From Paenibacillus sp. (GTDB lineage: Bacteria; Bacillota; Bacilli; Paenibacillales; YIM-B00363), in NCBI RefSeq assembly GCF_035645195.1, contig NZ_DASQNA010000042.1, forward strand, positions 38,436 through 102,435: a stretch of 64,000 bases of DNA. Direction: 5' to 3'. Every line of letters starts with the position of its first letter. The first letter of the stretch is position 1. The notes below the pieces were generated by a model. That model was not told the origin of the DNA. It worked only from the letters and a program-made list of their open reading frames with translations, and made no database searches. Below, piece by piece: positions 9,579 through 18,785 of the stretch. The translations under genes and the position numbers were made by a program.

Positions 9579-10559
9579 TTAGTAAATCGCCGAATCAGCA
9601 TTGATTTTCTTGGTGATGTAGTTTGCGGTAACAACCAACGCGAATCCGACGAACGATTGATAAAACCCTACGGCAGAAGCCATGCCCATGTCGCCTAGCT
9701 GCATCAATGCCCGGTACACGAACGTGTCGATGACGTCCGTCGTCGGGTACAAGAGCGGATTCGATCCGACGATCGCGTAGATCATCCCGAAATTTCCGTA
9801 AAAGATGTTGCCTAGCTGCAGTAAAATAAGCAAAATCACCGTCGTTTTCAGCAAAGGCAATGTAATGTACCAAATTTTTTGCCATCGACTCGCCCCGTCG
9901 ATCGAAGCGGATTCATAAATATCCGGGTTGATGCCGGCAATCGCAGCCAAATATACGATCGACGAAAAACCGGCCCCATGCCAAAGACTGAGAAGCACGA
10001 GCAGCAACGGCCAAATTGCAGGGGAACTGTAGAAAGCAATCGACTCCATGCCGATGGAAGCGAACCAACGGTTCACGAGTCCGTCGCTTGCGAACAGCGT
10101 CATCGTAAACATGGACACGACGGTCCAAGAGATAAAATGCGGCAAGATGACTACCGACTGCGCCGTTTTCTTGAACCATTTGCTCCCGATCTCCGAAAGC
10201 ATGACGGCGATCGCGACCGCCATGATCGTCCCGAACGCAAGGAAGAGCAAATTTAAATAAACGGTATTAAACGTTACCTTCAACCAATCGTTGGATTGGA
10301 AGAAAAATTGAAAATTTTTAAACCCTACGAACTCGCTGCCCGCAATTCCTTTGATCGCCTGAAAATCTTGAAACGCGATCACCAGTCCGAACAGCGGCAA
10401 ATACTCGAATACGAAAATGAAAACGATGCCGGGAATCGCGAGCAGATACAAAAATTTGTTCCGGGCCATCTCTTTCGCGAACGACCGAAGGGCGCCCTCC
10501 TTACGGATGGCGGCGGGTCCGGCGTTCCACTTTGTTCCGTTAGCGGCGTTGATCTTCAT
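9579..10559 (-). CDS. ABC transporter permease, LplB-like
   Basis: 326 aa with six membrane helices after a basic N-terminal extension of about 35 residues. The EAA loop reads YESASIDGASRWQKIWYITL. The ATG follows GAAGGAGGAGGAGC. It is the first gene of the import operon (LplB-like, LplC-like, binding protein). The 145-base upstream region contains an AT-rich stretch ending in TTTATATTA, a plausible -10 that could be activated by the adjacent AraC regulator. Confidence 0.92.
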   Translation of the reverse strand: MKINAANGTKWNAGPAAIRKEGALRSFAKEMARNKFLYLLAIPGIVFIFVFEYLPLFGLVIAFQDFQAIKGIAGSEFVGFKNFQFFFQSNDWLKVTFNTVYLNLLFLAFGTIMAVAIAVMLSEIGSKWFKKTAQSVVILPHFISWTVVSMFTMTLFASDGLVNRWFASIGMESIAFYSSPAIWPLLLVLLSLWHGAGFSSIVYLAAIAGINPDIYESASIDGASRWQKIWYITLPLLKTTVILLILLQLGNIFYGNFGMIYAIVGSNPLLYPTTDVIDTFVYRALMQLGDMGMASAVGFYQSFVGFALVVTANYITKKINADSAIY

Positions 10560-10692
10560 TGCGCTCCTCCTCCTTCACGGCCCCTAATATAAAGCGTCAT
10601 CTCATGACTCCGAAAGTTTAAAAAATAACGATGTGTTTGTTTCTTCATTTTTCGAATATAAGAAAACTAAAGAAGTCCCAAGGCCCAGAACG

Positions 10693-10726
10693 TTAAAAAA
10701 CGCTTACCGCTCTGCGGCAAGCGTTT
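10693..10726 (-). terminator. Terminator overlapping 3' end of AraC regulator gene
   Basis: AAACGCTTGCCGC and the near-complementary GCGGTAAGCGTTT form the stem, with TTTTTTAACG after it on the minus strand. The last codons of the regulator gene lie inside the hairpin. Confidence 0.8.
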
Positions 10727-13037
10727 CTTCCCCTTTGTCCATTCGGTACGCCTTTCGGTAATGATCGGGCGTTTTCCCTGAAAATCGTTTAAACGAAACA
10801 TAAAAATAACTGGCGTTGTTCATTCCGACTAATTCCCCGATCCGGTTGGCCGGCAGCTCCGTATGGATCAACATCTCCTGCGCTTTGCGGAACCGATAGT
10901 CGTTGATGTACTGGGATATCGATTGTCCCATGCGATCCCTGAATATTTTCCTCGCGTAATTCGTCGATAAACCGACCGCTTCGGCTAACGAGGCGACGGA
11001 TAAGTTCGGATCCGGATAGTTGGTATGGATCAGTTCCATCAGCTTGTCGACTTGCTCCTCGTGCCTTGACGTCGCCTTCCTGTCGCGGATCGTTACGATT
11101 CGACTCGCGAGAGACATGTACCATTCCGTAATTTCGCTCAACGTGTCGTGCCGCCGCAACTGGTTGTGCGCGTCCTGCAGCTCCATAAGCCATTCTTCGC
11201 GCGGATCGTCCACCATCTCGATCGCGGTACGCATCGTGATGACCATCAGTTGGTTCAAGCACAACAACACCTCGTCGAAGCGGAACGACCGGATGCGGTC
11301 GGTAAATTGTTCGAACGCTTCCCGGACTTTCCCAATATTACCGGACTTTAACGCATCGACGATGAAACGTTCGCATTGCAACGGATATTCGTACGTACGA
11401 AACTCGGCAGCATGAATGTCCTCGTACTTGAGCGTTTGGCCTCCTCCGAATACGAGCCGATAATTCGCGGCTTGTGCTGCGGTATTCCAGGCATAGCGCA
11501 CCTCGCCGAAGGAATGCACGGCCACGCCGACGCCGATCGTCACCGATAGCTTTAGATACTGCTCAATATGCTCACGAATCTTTTCCATGATCCGTTCCGC
11601 TTCAACATCGCCGGAAGCATTCCATAATACCGTAATCCTATCTTCCGCATCCTCAATGATTTCCGCCGCGGCTTTCCCTTTCATCGTTTCCTCGGAAATA
11701 TTGGCGATCGCGAACTTCAACAACGATACGTCCCCCATTCCAAACCGTTCGAGCAACCGGGAATAACCGTCCAATCGGATGACGCTTACCCGAATGTCTC
11801 CTTCCGATATGGAGAGTTGCAGACTGCCGATCTTCGCTTCCTCCCCGTTCCACCGTTCACCCCGGCACATCGCTAGCAGCATCGCTTTCTTGGACTCGGG
11901 CAAGTGCTGACGTAAATCGGTTTGTAAGCGTGAAATCCGACTCCTCATGCTGTCGACGGAACGGGATATTACGTCGTATTCGGACAGCGATCGCACCCCT
12001 TCCGAGGGGGATTGCGGATCAAGCACCTGATGGAGCAACTCATGAATCGGTCGATAAAACCGGCGGGTAAACACCAGTGCGGCAATTACGCCGAGAGAAG
12101 CGAATACGCCCGCGATCGCATAGATGAAACGTCGTAAAAAAACGACCCGGCCAAGCGCCCCTTGATAATCGGTGACGCCGACGAAGCTCCAATCGAGCTG
12201 ATCCGATTTCACGAAAGTCACAAGCGCGGAACGTCCGTCCGCGGTACTAAGAAAATGGCCGGTTTTGGCGGAACTTGTCTTCAGTTCTTGAAAATACGGT
12301 TCGGCCCGTATATTCGCATTGAATCGCTCCGGATCGGGATGCGAAATGACGGTCCCGTCCCCGTCTACGATCATGGCGGCGCTCCACTTGTTATCCGTGC
12401 CGCGGTTCACGAGCTGCTGCAGCACGTTTTGATTGAGGTTCAGGACGAGCGCGCCGTGCGAAAAACTATCCGGCGTGCTCTCCGAATAGATGACCGTAAT
12501 CAAATCGTTGTCGTACCTTTGGCCGTATATGGAAAAATCGGTTTTTCGCGACACCAGCCAGCGCCGGCGTTCATCGTTCTTAGAAAGCAGCTGCGTTATC
12601 GTTCGATCATAGAATCGATCCAGCTCGCTAGCCGTGGATAACGTAGAGAACACCAAATCGTCTTGAAAATTGTACACATACACGGAATGAACCAATGGAC
12701 TAAATGACAGCAATTCATTGAGTCGCGTATGGATCCGTCCAATCGCGATTCGATCCAACTCTCTGCCGTACAACGCCTCGGTCACGATCGGGTCGTCGTG
12801 AAACACTTGGTAGAAGTATTGAAAGGCATTGTTCATCAGCAGATCCGCGGTCGTGTACGACTGATAGATCGTCTCCTCGGAATGTTTCCGAATCTCCCTT
12901 GCGAAATCGTCCGACACCCGTTCCGCCAATAGGACAGAAAATGCAGAGATGAGGAAGGAGCCTAATGCGATATAAGAAAATGCCATCTTGAACATCACCG
13001 GCTTTTTTCGATACATTCCGCCGACCTTTTCCCACAT
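10704..13037 (-). CDS. Membrane-bound AraC-family regulator with extracellular sensor (YesS-like)
   Basis: 777 aa from the ATG at 13037, chosen because AAGGAG sits 9 bases upstream; a TTG at 13061 is the alternative. Order of parts: membrane helix near residues 15-40, a Cache-like extracellular domain of about 270 aa, a second helix near 305-330, a HAMP-like segment, a central region of unknown fold and a C-terminal double helix-turn-helix (LSVASLAEAVGLSTNYARKI and NRIGELVGMNNASYFYVSF). Such proteins combine sensing and DNA binding in one chain. Lying between the import operon and the divergent GH28 gene, it probably controls both. The ligand is unknown. Confidence 0.9.
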   Translation of the reverse strand: MWEKVGGMYRKKPVMFKMAFSYIALGSFLISAFSVLLAERVSDDFAREIRKHSEETIYQSYTTADLLMNNAFQYFYQVFHDDPIVTEALYGRELDRIAIGRIHTRLNELLSFSPLVHSVYVYNFQDDLVFSTLSTASELDRFYDRTITQLLSKNDERRRWLVSRKTDFSIYGQRYDNDLITVIYSESTPDSFSHGALVLNLNQNVLQQLVNRGTDNKWSAAMIVDGDGTVISHPDPERFNANIRAEPYFQELKTSSAKTGHFLSTADGRSALVTFVKSDQLDWSFVGVTDYQGALGRVVFLRRFIYAIAGVFASLGVIAALVFTRRFYRPIHELLHQVLDPQSPSEGVRSLSEYDVISRSVDSMRSRISRLQTDLRQHLPESKKAMLLAMCRGERWNGEEAKIGSLQLSISEGDIRVSVIRLDGYSRLLERFGMGDVSLLKFAIANISEETMKGKAAAEIIEDAEDRITVLWNASGDVEAERIMEKIREHIEQYLKLSVTIGVGVAVHSFGEVRYAWNTAAQAANYRLVFGGGQTLKYEDIHAAEFRTYEYPLQCERFIVDALKSGNIGKVREAFEQFTDRIRSFRFDEVLLCLNQLMVITMRTAIEMVDDPREEWLMELQDAHNQLRRHDTLSEITEWYMSLASRIVTIRDRKATSRHEEQVDKLMELIHTNYPDPNLSVASLAEAVGLSTNYARKIFRDRMGQSISQYINDYRFRKAQEMLIHTELPANRIGELVGMNNASYFYVSFKRFSGKTPDHYRKAYRMDKGEETLAAER

Positions 13038-13233
13038 GTCCAACCACTCCTTTGCTTGCAAGAGCGCAACGCGAATCCTACATTGTTAGCGCATACATCA
13101 TTTTCCCACAAGTTTACGGCTTTGCGTCGACTCGGACATCACCATCTTAATTTCACTGCACATTTGTCTTAAAAAACTGCATATCGCACCCTTGGGCCGT
13201 GCAATAGAATGGACGTGCGGGGAAGAACGTGTC

Positions 13234-14604
13234 ATGGGGGAATTGAGGATGAGGGATATCTTCGACGTCAAGGATTTTGGCGCCAAAGGCGACGGCGTCG
13301 CGGTCGACACGAAGGCCATCCAACAAGCGATCGACGAGTGCTTTCATGCCGGCGGCGGTTTTGTCGTTCTGGCAGGCGGCACGTTTGTATCGGGAACGAT
13401 TTTTTTGAAATCGAACGTTTATTTGCAAGTGAATCCGTCCGCGACGCTATTGGCGAATCCGGATATCGGCGATTACCCGGACGGGACGCATTACAACCGA
13501 TATATCAATGAGAAAGACATGGACAAATGCTTTATTTATGCCGAAGACGCTACGAACGTCGGCGTCATCGGTCAGGGCGAAATTAACGGCAACGCCGAGA
13601 GCTTTCCGAACGAAGGAAGCATCTATCGGCCGATGATGATGCGGTTCTTGCGCTGTAAAAATATCCACGTCAAAGGTTTGCGACTCTATAATTCTACCGC
13701 TTGGACCACGGCCTTCTTGGACAGCGAGAACATATGGTGCGAGGATCTGGACATCCGAAACGATCGCAGGTACAACGGAGACGGTTTGGATTATGACGGC
13801 TGTAAGAACGTTTTTATCTCGAATTGCAAAATTTTGGGCACCGACGATAACCTTTGTCTACAGGCCAGCAGCAAAGACTATCCGATGAAAAATGTGCACA
13901 TCAGCAACTGCCACTTTACTTCCATTTGCGCAGGCATTCGGATCGGTTTAAAATCCGTGGGCGATATCTCGAACGTAACCATCCACAACTGCACGTTCGA
14001 GAACGTATGGCGCGAAGGGATCAAAATCGAATGCACCGAGGGCGGCACAATCAGCGATATCGTGGCTCAAGGACTTGTGATGCGAAACGTAACGCGGCCG
14101 ATCTTTATGATTTTAAACAATCGTCTGGATGTGATCGGTTCTTCGATCGGTCTTGAGGAAATGCCGGAAATCGGCGCGATGGAGCGCATTACGTTGTCGG
14201 ACATCATCGCGACGGATGACGAGGAGATGTACAATACTCATTATCGCTTTACCGACGATATCATGGGTTGTCCTTCCTTCAACGGAATTCGCATCGATGC
14301 TTGCGACAGCTACCCGATTCGCGATGTAACGTTGAGGAATATTACGTATACCTTTGTCGGCGGCGTGAAGAAGGAAGACATCCCCGAGGAATATCCGAAG
14401 GTGTGGGATTTGCGGCACGATCATCCGGAGAGAGTATCCGAGAATTACTATCCGACCTGGAGCCGGACGACCTTCATGGACGTCAGGAATGTCGAGCGTC
14501 TCACGCTGGACGGGCTGAGGTTCCACGCAATGAAGGAAGACACGAGAGAATCCTATATTATCGAGAATTGTAAAACGTTTAAGGAAGATATCACGGAGTA
14601 TTAA
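13234..14604 (+). CDS. Glycoside hydrolase family 28 (polygalacturonase-like)
   Basis: About 456 aa. A right-handed beta-helix enzyme beginning DIFDVKDFGAKGDG, with GH28 signatures NGDGLDYDGCKNV, ILGTDDNLCLQ (the paired catalytic Asp) and later HISNCHFTSICAGIRIG. It has no signal peptide, so it probably trims imported galacturonide or related oligosaccharides in the cytoplasm. The ATG at 13234 follows GGGGAAG by 8 bases; a second ATG at 13249 and a TTG at 13192 are alternatives. It is transcribed away from the AraC gene, with a strong terminator just after the stop codon. Substrate linkage (galacturonate, rhamnogalacturonan or xylogalacturonan) is not resolved. Confidence 0.9.
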   Translation: MGELRMRDIFDVKDFGAKGDGVAVDTKAIQQAIDECFHAGGGFVVLAGGTFVSGTIFLKSNVYLQVNPSATLLANPDIGDYPDGTHYNRYINEKDMDKCFIYAEDATNVGVIGQGEINGNAESFPNEGSIYRPMMMRFLRCKNIHVKGLRLYNSTAWTTAFLDSENIWCEDLDIRNDRRYNGDGLDYDGCKNVFISNCKILGTDDNLCLQASSKDYPMKNVHISNCHFTSICAGIRIGLKSVGDISNVTIHNCTFENVWREGIKIECTEGGTISDIVAQGLVMRNVTRPIFMILNNRLDVIGSSIGLEEMPEIGAMERITLSDIIATDDEEMYNTHYRFTDDIMGCPSFNGIRIDACDSYPIRDVTLRNITYTFVGGVKKEDIPEEYPKVWDLRHDHPERVSENYYPTWSRTTFMDVRNVERLTLDGLRFHAMKEDTRESYIIENCKTFKEDITEY

Positions 14605-14609
14605 TGTAG

Positions 14610-14643
14610 AACAAGGGAAGCGAGTAAGCTCGCTTCCCTTGTT
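14610..14643 (+). terminator. Terminator after GH28 gene
   Basis: AACAAGGGAAGCGAG and its exact complement form a 15-bp stem with a TAAG loop. The sequence after it is AT-rich. Confidence 0.85.
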
Positions 14644-14700
14644 ATATGGTGATGCCTTTCGTTTTCCTACTTTCCCCGATTATAACTATTTTCTTTTTAA

Positions 14701-14729
14701 TAAAAAAAGCCAGGGGTCGCCCCCTGGCT
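14701..14729 (-). terminator. Terminator after nrdJ
   Basis: AGCCAGGGG pairs perfectly with CCCCTGGCT, followed on the minus strand by TTTTTTTA. It sits 8 bases beyond the nrdJ stop codon. Confidence 0.9.
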
Positions 14730-14736
14730 CTTCGTA

Positions 14737-17352
14737 TTAGCTACACTTGCTGTAGCCGCAGTTGGTGCACGTCTTGCAGCCTTCGCTGTTGATGAGCGAG
14801 GCGGAGCCGCAGCCCGGGCACAGGTCGGTGGAGGATGCGATGTCCAGCTTCTTCACGACCGGCGCGGCCGGTGCCGGCGTCGGTGCTGGCGCGTCTTCGA
14901 GCTCCTGCGTCGCGGTGACGAGATGCGTTGCCGGCTCGTAGACGGCGCTGGCGTCCGAGTGCTCCTTGTGGAGCTCGAGCGCCTTCGCGACGGCGTCGGC
15001 GATCGACTCGACGCGGTTCGGGCCGAAGCCGACAGCGCCGGAGCCGCCGATGCCCTTGAGGTGCTTGATCAAGAGCTCCGTCTTGCTGCCGTGATCCCCG
15101 TAACGGAGGAACAAGGAGATGACGCGGCCGAGCGCTTCGGACATGGCGAATACGTCGGAGCCGGCCTTGCCCACGTTCAGGAACACTTCGCTCGGCGTGC
15201 CGTTCGCGTCGTTGATCGTGATGTACGCGATGCCGAACGGCGTATTGAATTTATACGTCGCGCCCCGAAGCACTTGAGGACGGCGGTGATATTGCTTGTC
15301 GAACACCTGCTGCTGCTCCGGCGTCGCCTTGACCGGCAGCGAGGACGCGATCGCTTCGATCGCCTGAGCTTCGGCAGCCGGAGCTTCCGCTGCTGGAGCC
15401 GCCGCTTCTTCCTTCTTCTCTTCGTCCTTCTTCGTGCTGAGGACTTGGACGTCGCGGCTGCCGTCGCGGTAGATCGTTACGCCTTTGCAGCCGAGGTCGA
15501 ACGCGAGCTCGTACAGCTCTTTCGTCTCTTCGACGGTGAAATCCGCCGGGCAGTTCGCCGTCTTGGAGATGGAACTGTCGACCCAGCGCTGGATCGCCGC
15601 CTGCACGCGGATGTGATCCTTCGCGGACAAGTCCATCGCGGTGACGAACCATTCCGGAAGCTCCTTGCCCGGGTTCTTATCCTGCCACTCCTGCGCGATC
15701 GGCACGAGCTGCTTGTCGAAGCCGAGGCGGCTTTGACGGTAGTATTCGAACGCGAAGTACGGCTCGATGCCCGTCGACGTGCCGACCATCGTGCCCGTGC
15801 TGCCCGTAGGCGCCTGAGTGATGACCGTAACGTTGCGCATGCCGTGCTTCTTGATCGCCGCGCCCACTTCCGGATATACGGAAACCATGTTCTTCATGAA
15901 GCCGCTCTGCATGAACTTCTCGTAGACGAAATGCTCGAAGGAGCCCTTCTCGCCCGCGATTTCGGCAGATGCGATATATGCTTCTTTCGCCATGAAGCCG
16001 TACAGCTTGTCGAGGAAGACGAGCGATTCCGGGCTGCCGTAGCGAATTTCAAGCTTGATCATGAGCTCCGCGAGACCCATCGTGCCGAGGCCGACGCGGC
16101 GCTCGCCCTGCTGGTTCTTCCGGTTCTCTTCGAAGTGGTACGGCGTCTTGTCGATGACGTTGTCGAGGAAGCGCACCGAATAGCGGACCGTCTTCGCGAG
16201 ATCTTCCCAATCGACGTCATGCTTCGCTTCGTCGTAGAACTTCGACAAGTTGACCGCGGACAGGTTGCAGACGCCCCATGCCGGGAGGCCTTGCTCGCCG
16301 CACGGGTTCGTGCAAATGATCGGGTTGAAGTACCACGAGTTGGACATCTGGTTGTAGTATTCCATGAACACGACGCCCGGCTCCGCCGATTTCCAAGCGG
16401 ATTCGATGATCGTGTGCCAAATGTCGCGCGCCTTCACCGTGCGGTAATGCTTCACCGGCTTGCCGGCTTCCTTCCACTTGTCCAGGTTGCCGTCCCACAG
16501 CGCGTCGTAGTCCGGATCCGTCGTGTCCGGGAAGACGAGCTCCCAGTCGAGGTCCTCTTTGACGGCTTTCATAAACCCGTTGCTGACGCAGACGGACAGG
16601 TTGGCGTTCGTCACTTGCCCCATCGTTTGCTTGACCGTAATGAAGTCGAGCACGTCCGGGTGCCAATCGTTGATCATGAGCATGAGCGCGCCGCGGCGCG
16701 AACCGCCTTGCTCGATGAGGCCCGTCGTATAGCTGAACAGACCGCCCCACGAAACGGCGCCGCTGGAGGAGCCGTTCACGCCGGCGACGATCGAACGGCG
16801 CGGGCGGAGCGAGGACAGGTTGATGCCGACGCCGCCGCCGCGGGACATGATCTCCGTCATTTCGCTGAGCGTCTCCATGATGCCGCCGCGGCTGTCGTGC
16901 GGCGACGGGATGACGTAGCAGTTGAACAGCGTCAGCTCGTCGCTGGCGCCTGCGCCCGCGGCGATCCGTCCGCCCGGCACCAATTTCCAGTCATCCAAAA
17001 TGTATCTGAATTTTTCCGTCCATTCTTTCTGCTTCTCCGGCGCTTCCACCGACGCCATCGCCGCAGCGAGGCGATCCCACATTTCTTCCGGCGTTTTCTC
17101 GAGCGTGAGGGTGATTTTCTCGACGGTCGTCTCGACCGTGTTGCCGGAACGCGTCTTGACGGTAACCTTGTTCCCTTCGCGCGCGATGACTTCGCCGACT
17201 TCTTTCGCCGGGAACTTCGGATCGTCCTTCGTCAAGGCAAGAACGATATCGCCGACTTTCGTGTTGTTGTAATCGGCATCCTTCCGGGCATATCGGTCCA
17301 AAAAGATTTTCTCGCTCAGGCCTTCCAATTTCGTCTTCTGCTTCGTTTTCAA
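14737..17352 (-). CDS. nrdJ: Adenosylcobalamin-dependent ribonucleoside reductase (class II)
   Basis: 871 aa. It reduces ribonucleotides to deoxyribonucleotides using a radical generated from coenzyme B12, without oxygen. Visible elements are FNCYVIPSPHDSRGG with its active-site Cys, the glycine-rich MSRGGGVGINLSSLRPR, NPCGEQGLPAWGVCNLSAVN, an Ala/Glu-rich linker near residues 640-670, and a C-terminal zinc-ribbon-like tail (CPGCGS, CTNCGYSKCS) that supplies redox-active cysteines. The start is TTG (17352) 7 bases after GGGAGG. Two NrdR boxes and a good promoter lie upstream, so repression by NrdR is likely. CbiZ, a corrinoid-salvage enzyme, is encoded 10 kb away. Confidence 0.96.
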   Translation of the reverse strand: MKTKQKTKLEGLSEKIFLDRYARKDADYNNTKVGDIVLALTKDDPKFPAKEVGEVIAREGNKVTVKTRSGNTVETTVEKITLTLEKTPEEMWDRLAAAMASVEAPEKQKEWTEKFRYILDDWKLVPGGRIAAGAGASDELTLFNCYVIPSPHDSRGGIMETLSEMTEIMSRGGGVGINLSSLRPRRSIVAGVNGSSSGAVSWGGLFSYTTGLIEQGGSRRGALMLMINDWHPDVLDFITVKQTMGQVTNANLSVCVSNGFMKAVKEDLDWELVFPDTTDPDYDALWDGNLDKWKEAGKPVKHYRTVKARDIWHTIIESAWKSAEPGVVFMEYYNQMSNSWYFNPIICTNPCGEQGLPAWGVCNLSAVNLSKFYDEAKHDVDWEDLAKTVRYSVRFLDNVIDKTPYHFEENRKNQQGERRVGLGTMGLAELMIKLEIRYGSPESLVFLDKLYGFMAKEAYIASAEIAGEKGSFEHFVYEKFMQSGFMKNMVSVYPEVGAAIKKHGMRNVTVITQAPTGSTGTMVGTSTGIEPYFAFEYYRQSRLGFDKQLVPIAQEWQDKNPGKELPEWFVTAMDLSAKDHIRVQAAIQRWVDSSISKTANCPADFTVEETKELYELAFDLGCKGVTIYRDGSRDVQVLSTKKDEEKKEEAAAPAAEAPAAEAQAIEAIASSLPVKATPEQQQVFDKQYHRRPQVLRGATYKFNTPFGIAYITINDANGTPSEVFLNVGKAGSDVFAMSEALGRVISLFLRYGDHGSKTELLIKHLKGIGGSGAVGFGPNRVESIADAVAKALELHKEHSDASAVYEPATHLVTATQELEDAPAPTPAPAAPVVKKLDIASSTDLCPGCGSASLINSEGCKTCTNCGYSKCS

Positions 17353-17379
17353 AGGGACACCCTCCCATCAAGAATAAAC

Positions 17380-17395
17380 ACACAATATAAAGTAA
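17380..17395. promoter_or_regulatory. NrdR box 1
   Basis: ACACAATATAAAGTAA closely resembles the published NrdR consensus (acaCwAtATaTwGtgt). It overlaps the -10 element of the nrdJ promoter. Confidence 0.7.
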
Positions 17396-17412
17396 CCGCC
17401 AGTCTTCGACAA
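17384..17412 (-). promoter_or_regulatory. nrdJ promoter
   Basis: On the minus strand TTGTCG (-35) and TATATT (-10) are separated by exactly 17 bases, about 30 bases upstream of the TTG start. The -10 element lies inside NrdR box 1, so a bound repressor would block polymerase. Confidence 0.65.
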
Positions 17413-17460
17413 GACCGCGGGAAGACAACACATGAAGTTAAAATCTGCTATGTAGCTACA

Positions 17461-17476
17461 TTACTATATATTGTGT
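17461..17476. promoter_or_regulatory. NrdR box 2
   Basis: TTACTATATATTGTGT; its reverse complement differs from box 1 at one position. Centre-to-centre distance to box 1 is about 81 bases, close to eight helical turns, so the two could be bridged on one face of the DNA. Confidence 0.7.
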
Positions 17477-17795
17477 CCGGAGTCCATTATACGTCACTAG
17501 ATGTTGTAGTTCTAGAAATATTTTTTTTAAATTCGGCAGGAATTTTAAAAATCGCTTCAAATCCCTTACTACAATCGCTTTCATCGCCCTTCCAAAATGC
17601 CGCTAGATTCGACATCGTTCGATGTTTGCTTACTACCTTGCGCTTCGGTTCGTTCATTGTAACATACCACAAACGTTATGGGAACATACATTCTTGTTTT
17701 TCTGAAAGGAATTGCCGATTTCGCGCCAAAGTAATACTCTAGAGGAAGTCGCACCATGCGAAGCAAGGAACAATGGAACGAAGGAGATCGAAGCG

Positions 17796-18629
17796 ATGGG
17801 TACATATGTATGGAACGGCGAGCGGCTGCTGCCGCGCGGCGAAGCGGCCGCGGATATCGAGGACCGTGGGTATACGTTCGGCGACGGCATCTACGAGGTG
17901 TTCCGCGTATACGACGGCAAGGTGTTCGAAGCGGAGGCGCATTGGGAACGATTCGTGCGCAGCGCCCGCGAAATCCGCATCGAGCTGCCGTACTCGGCGG
18001 AAGCGCTCGACCGGGGCGTTCGCGAGCTCGTGGGGGCCGACGGTCTCGTCGATGGCATCGTCTATTTGCAAGTGACGCGGGGGACGGCGCCGCGGGCGCA
18101 TCCGTTCCCGGCCGATGCGAAGCCGGTGCTGACGGCGTTCACGAAGCCGCTCGCGCGGCCGGCCGCAATGCTCGAATCCGGCGTGAGCGTCGTGACGCAG
18201 CCGGATATCCGCTGGCTCCGCTGCGATATCAAGAGCCTCAACCTGCTGCCGAACGTGCTCGCGAAGCAGGCGGCGACGGAAGCCGGCGCGGCGGAGGCGG
18301 TGCTGCACCGCGACGGCGTCGTGACGGAAGCCAGCGCCTCCAATATCGCGATCGTGAAGGACGGCGTCATCCGGACGCATCCGGCGAATAACCTCATCTT
18401 GCACGGCATTACGCGCGCCGTCGCTCTGCGGCTGGCCGCGGAGCTCGACCTCTCCGTCGCGGAGCGGCCGTTCACGCTCGAGGAGCTGCGGGAAGCCGAC
18501 GAAGCGTTCCTGCTCGGCACGACGGTCGAGGTGATGCCGGTCGTCCGCGTAGACGGCGCCCCGATCGGCGACGGCAAGCCCGGCCCGATCACCCGCCGCC
18601 TGCAGGAGGCGTTCGTGCGGCTCATTTGA
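17796..18629 (+). CDS. Aminotransferase class IV, D-amino-acid aminotransferase-like
   Basis: 277 aa, the usual size. The ATG at 17796 is preceded by AAGGAG at 9 bases and gives the family start MGTYVWNGERLLPRG followed by EDRGYTFGDGIYEVFRVYDG. The PLP lysine is Lys146 in DIKSLNLLPNVLAKQ, and the phosphate-binding EASASNIAIVKDG follows. D-amino-acid aminotransferase makes D-glutamate/D-alanine for the cell wall. Branched-chain aminotransferases and aminodeoxychorismate lyases share this fold, but the N-terminal and lysine motifs are closest to DAAT. It is a single gene followed by its own terminator. Confidence 0.88.
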   Translation: MGTYVWNGERLLPRGEAAADIEDRGYTFGDGIYEVFRVYDGKVFEAEAHWERFVRSAREIRIELPYSAEALDRGVRELVGADGLVDGIVYLQVTRGTAPRAHPFPADAKPVLTAFTKPLARPAAMLESGVSVVTQPDIRWLRCDIKSLNLLPNVLAKQAATEAGAAEAVLHRDGVVTEASASNIAIVKDGVIRTHPANNLILHGITRAVALRLAAELDLSVAERPFTLEELREADEAFLLGTTVEVMPVVRVDGAPIGDGKPGPITRRLQEAFVRLI

Positions 18630-18639
18630 CGCCGATAGG

Positions 18640-18678
18640 AAGACTGCTCCCCGCCATGGAGAGCAGTCTTTCTATTTT
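18640..18678 (+). terminator. Terminator after aminotransferase gene
   Basis: AAGACTGCTC pairs with GAGCAGTCTT around an 11-base loop, followed by TTTCTATTTT. Confidence 0.85.
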
Positions 18679-18692
18679 GGTGAAGCGCTCGC

Positions 18693-18723
18693 AAAAAAAC
18701 CGCTCCCGGCCCCGGGAGCAGTT
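18693..18723 (-). terminator. Minus-strand terminator beyond the recombinase segment
   Basis: ACTGCTCCCGG and CCGGGAGCGGT form a GC-rich stem followed on the minus strand by TTTTTTTGC. It is oriented to stop transcripts leaving the recombinase gene and lies outside the palindromic site at 18786. Confidence 0.85.
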
Positions 18724-18744
18724 TACTTAATTATATGAAGAATC

Positions 18745-18775
18745 TTTCGATAAATCCATGTAAATCTGGTATAAT
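18745..18775 (+). promoter_or_regulatory. Extended -10 promoter facing into the recombinase segment
   Basis: TGG immediately before TATAAT (18770-18775) is a consensus extended -10 element, and a weak -35 (TTCGAT) lies 18 bases upstream. Transcription would start near 18782, at the edge of the palindromic site. In the present orientation it reads antisense to the recombinase gene and on towards the HD-GYP gene. Confidence 0.6.
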
Positions 18776-18785
18776 AACACTCCGA

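Noticed and set aside
17487..17672. 61-codon minus-strand frame upstream of nrdJ
   Set aside because: No ribosome site before its ATG; AT-rich leader with promoter-like words. Not strong enough to call.
14923..17742. A 939-codon open frame opposite nrdJ
   Set aside because: It is the complement of a strongly conserved gene, Arg-rich with no recognisable domain; a by-product of GC-rich codon use.
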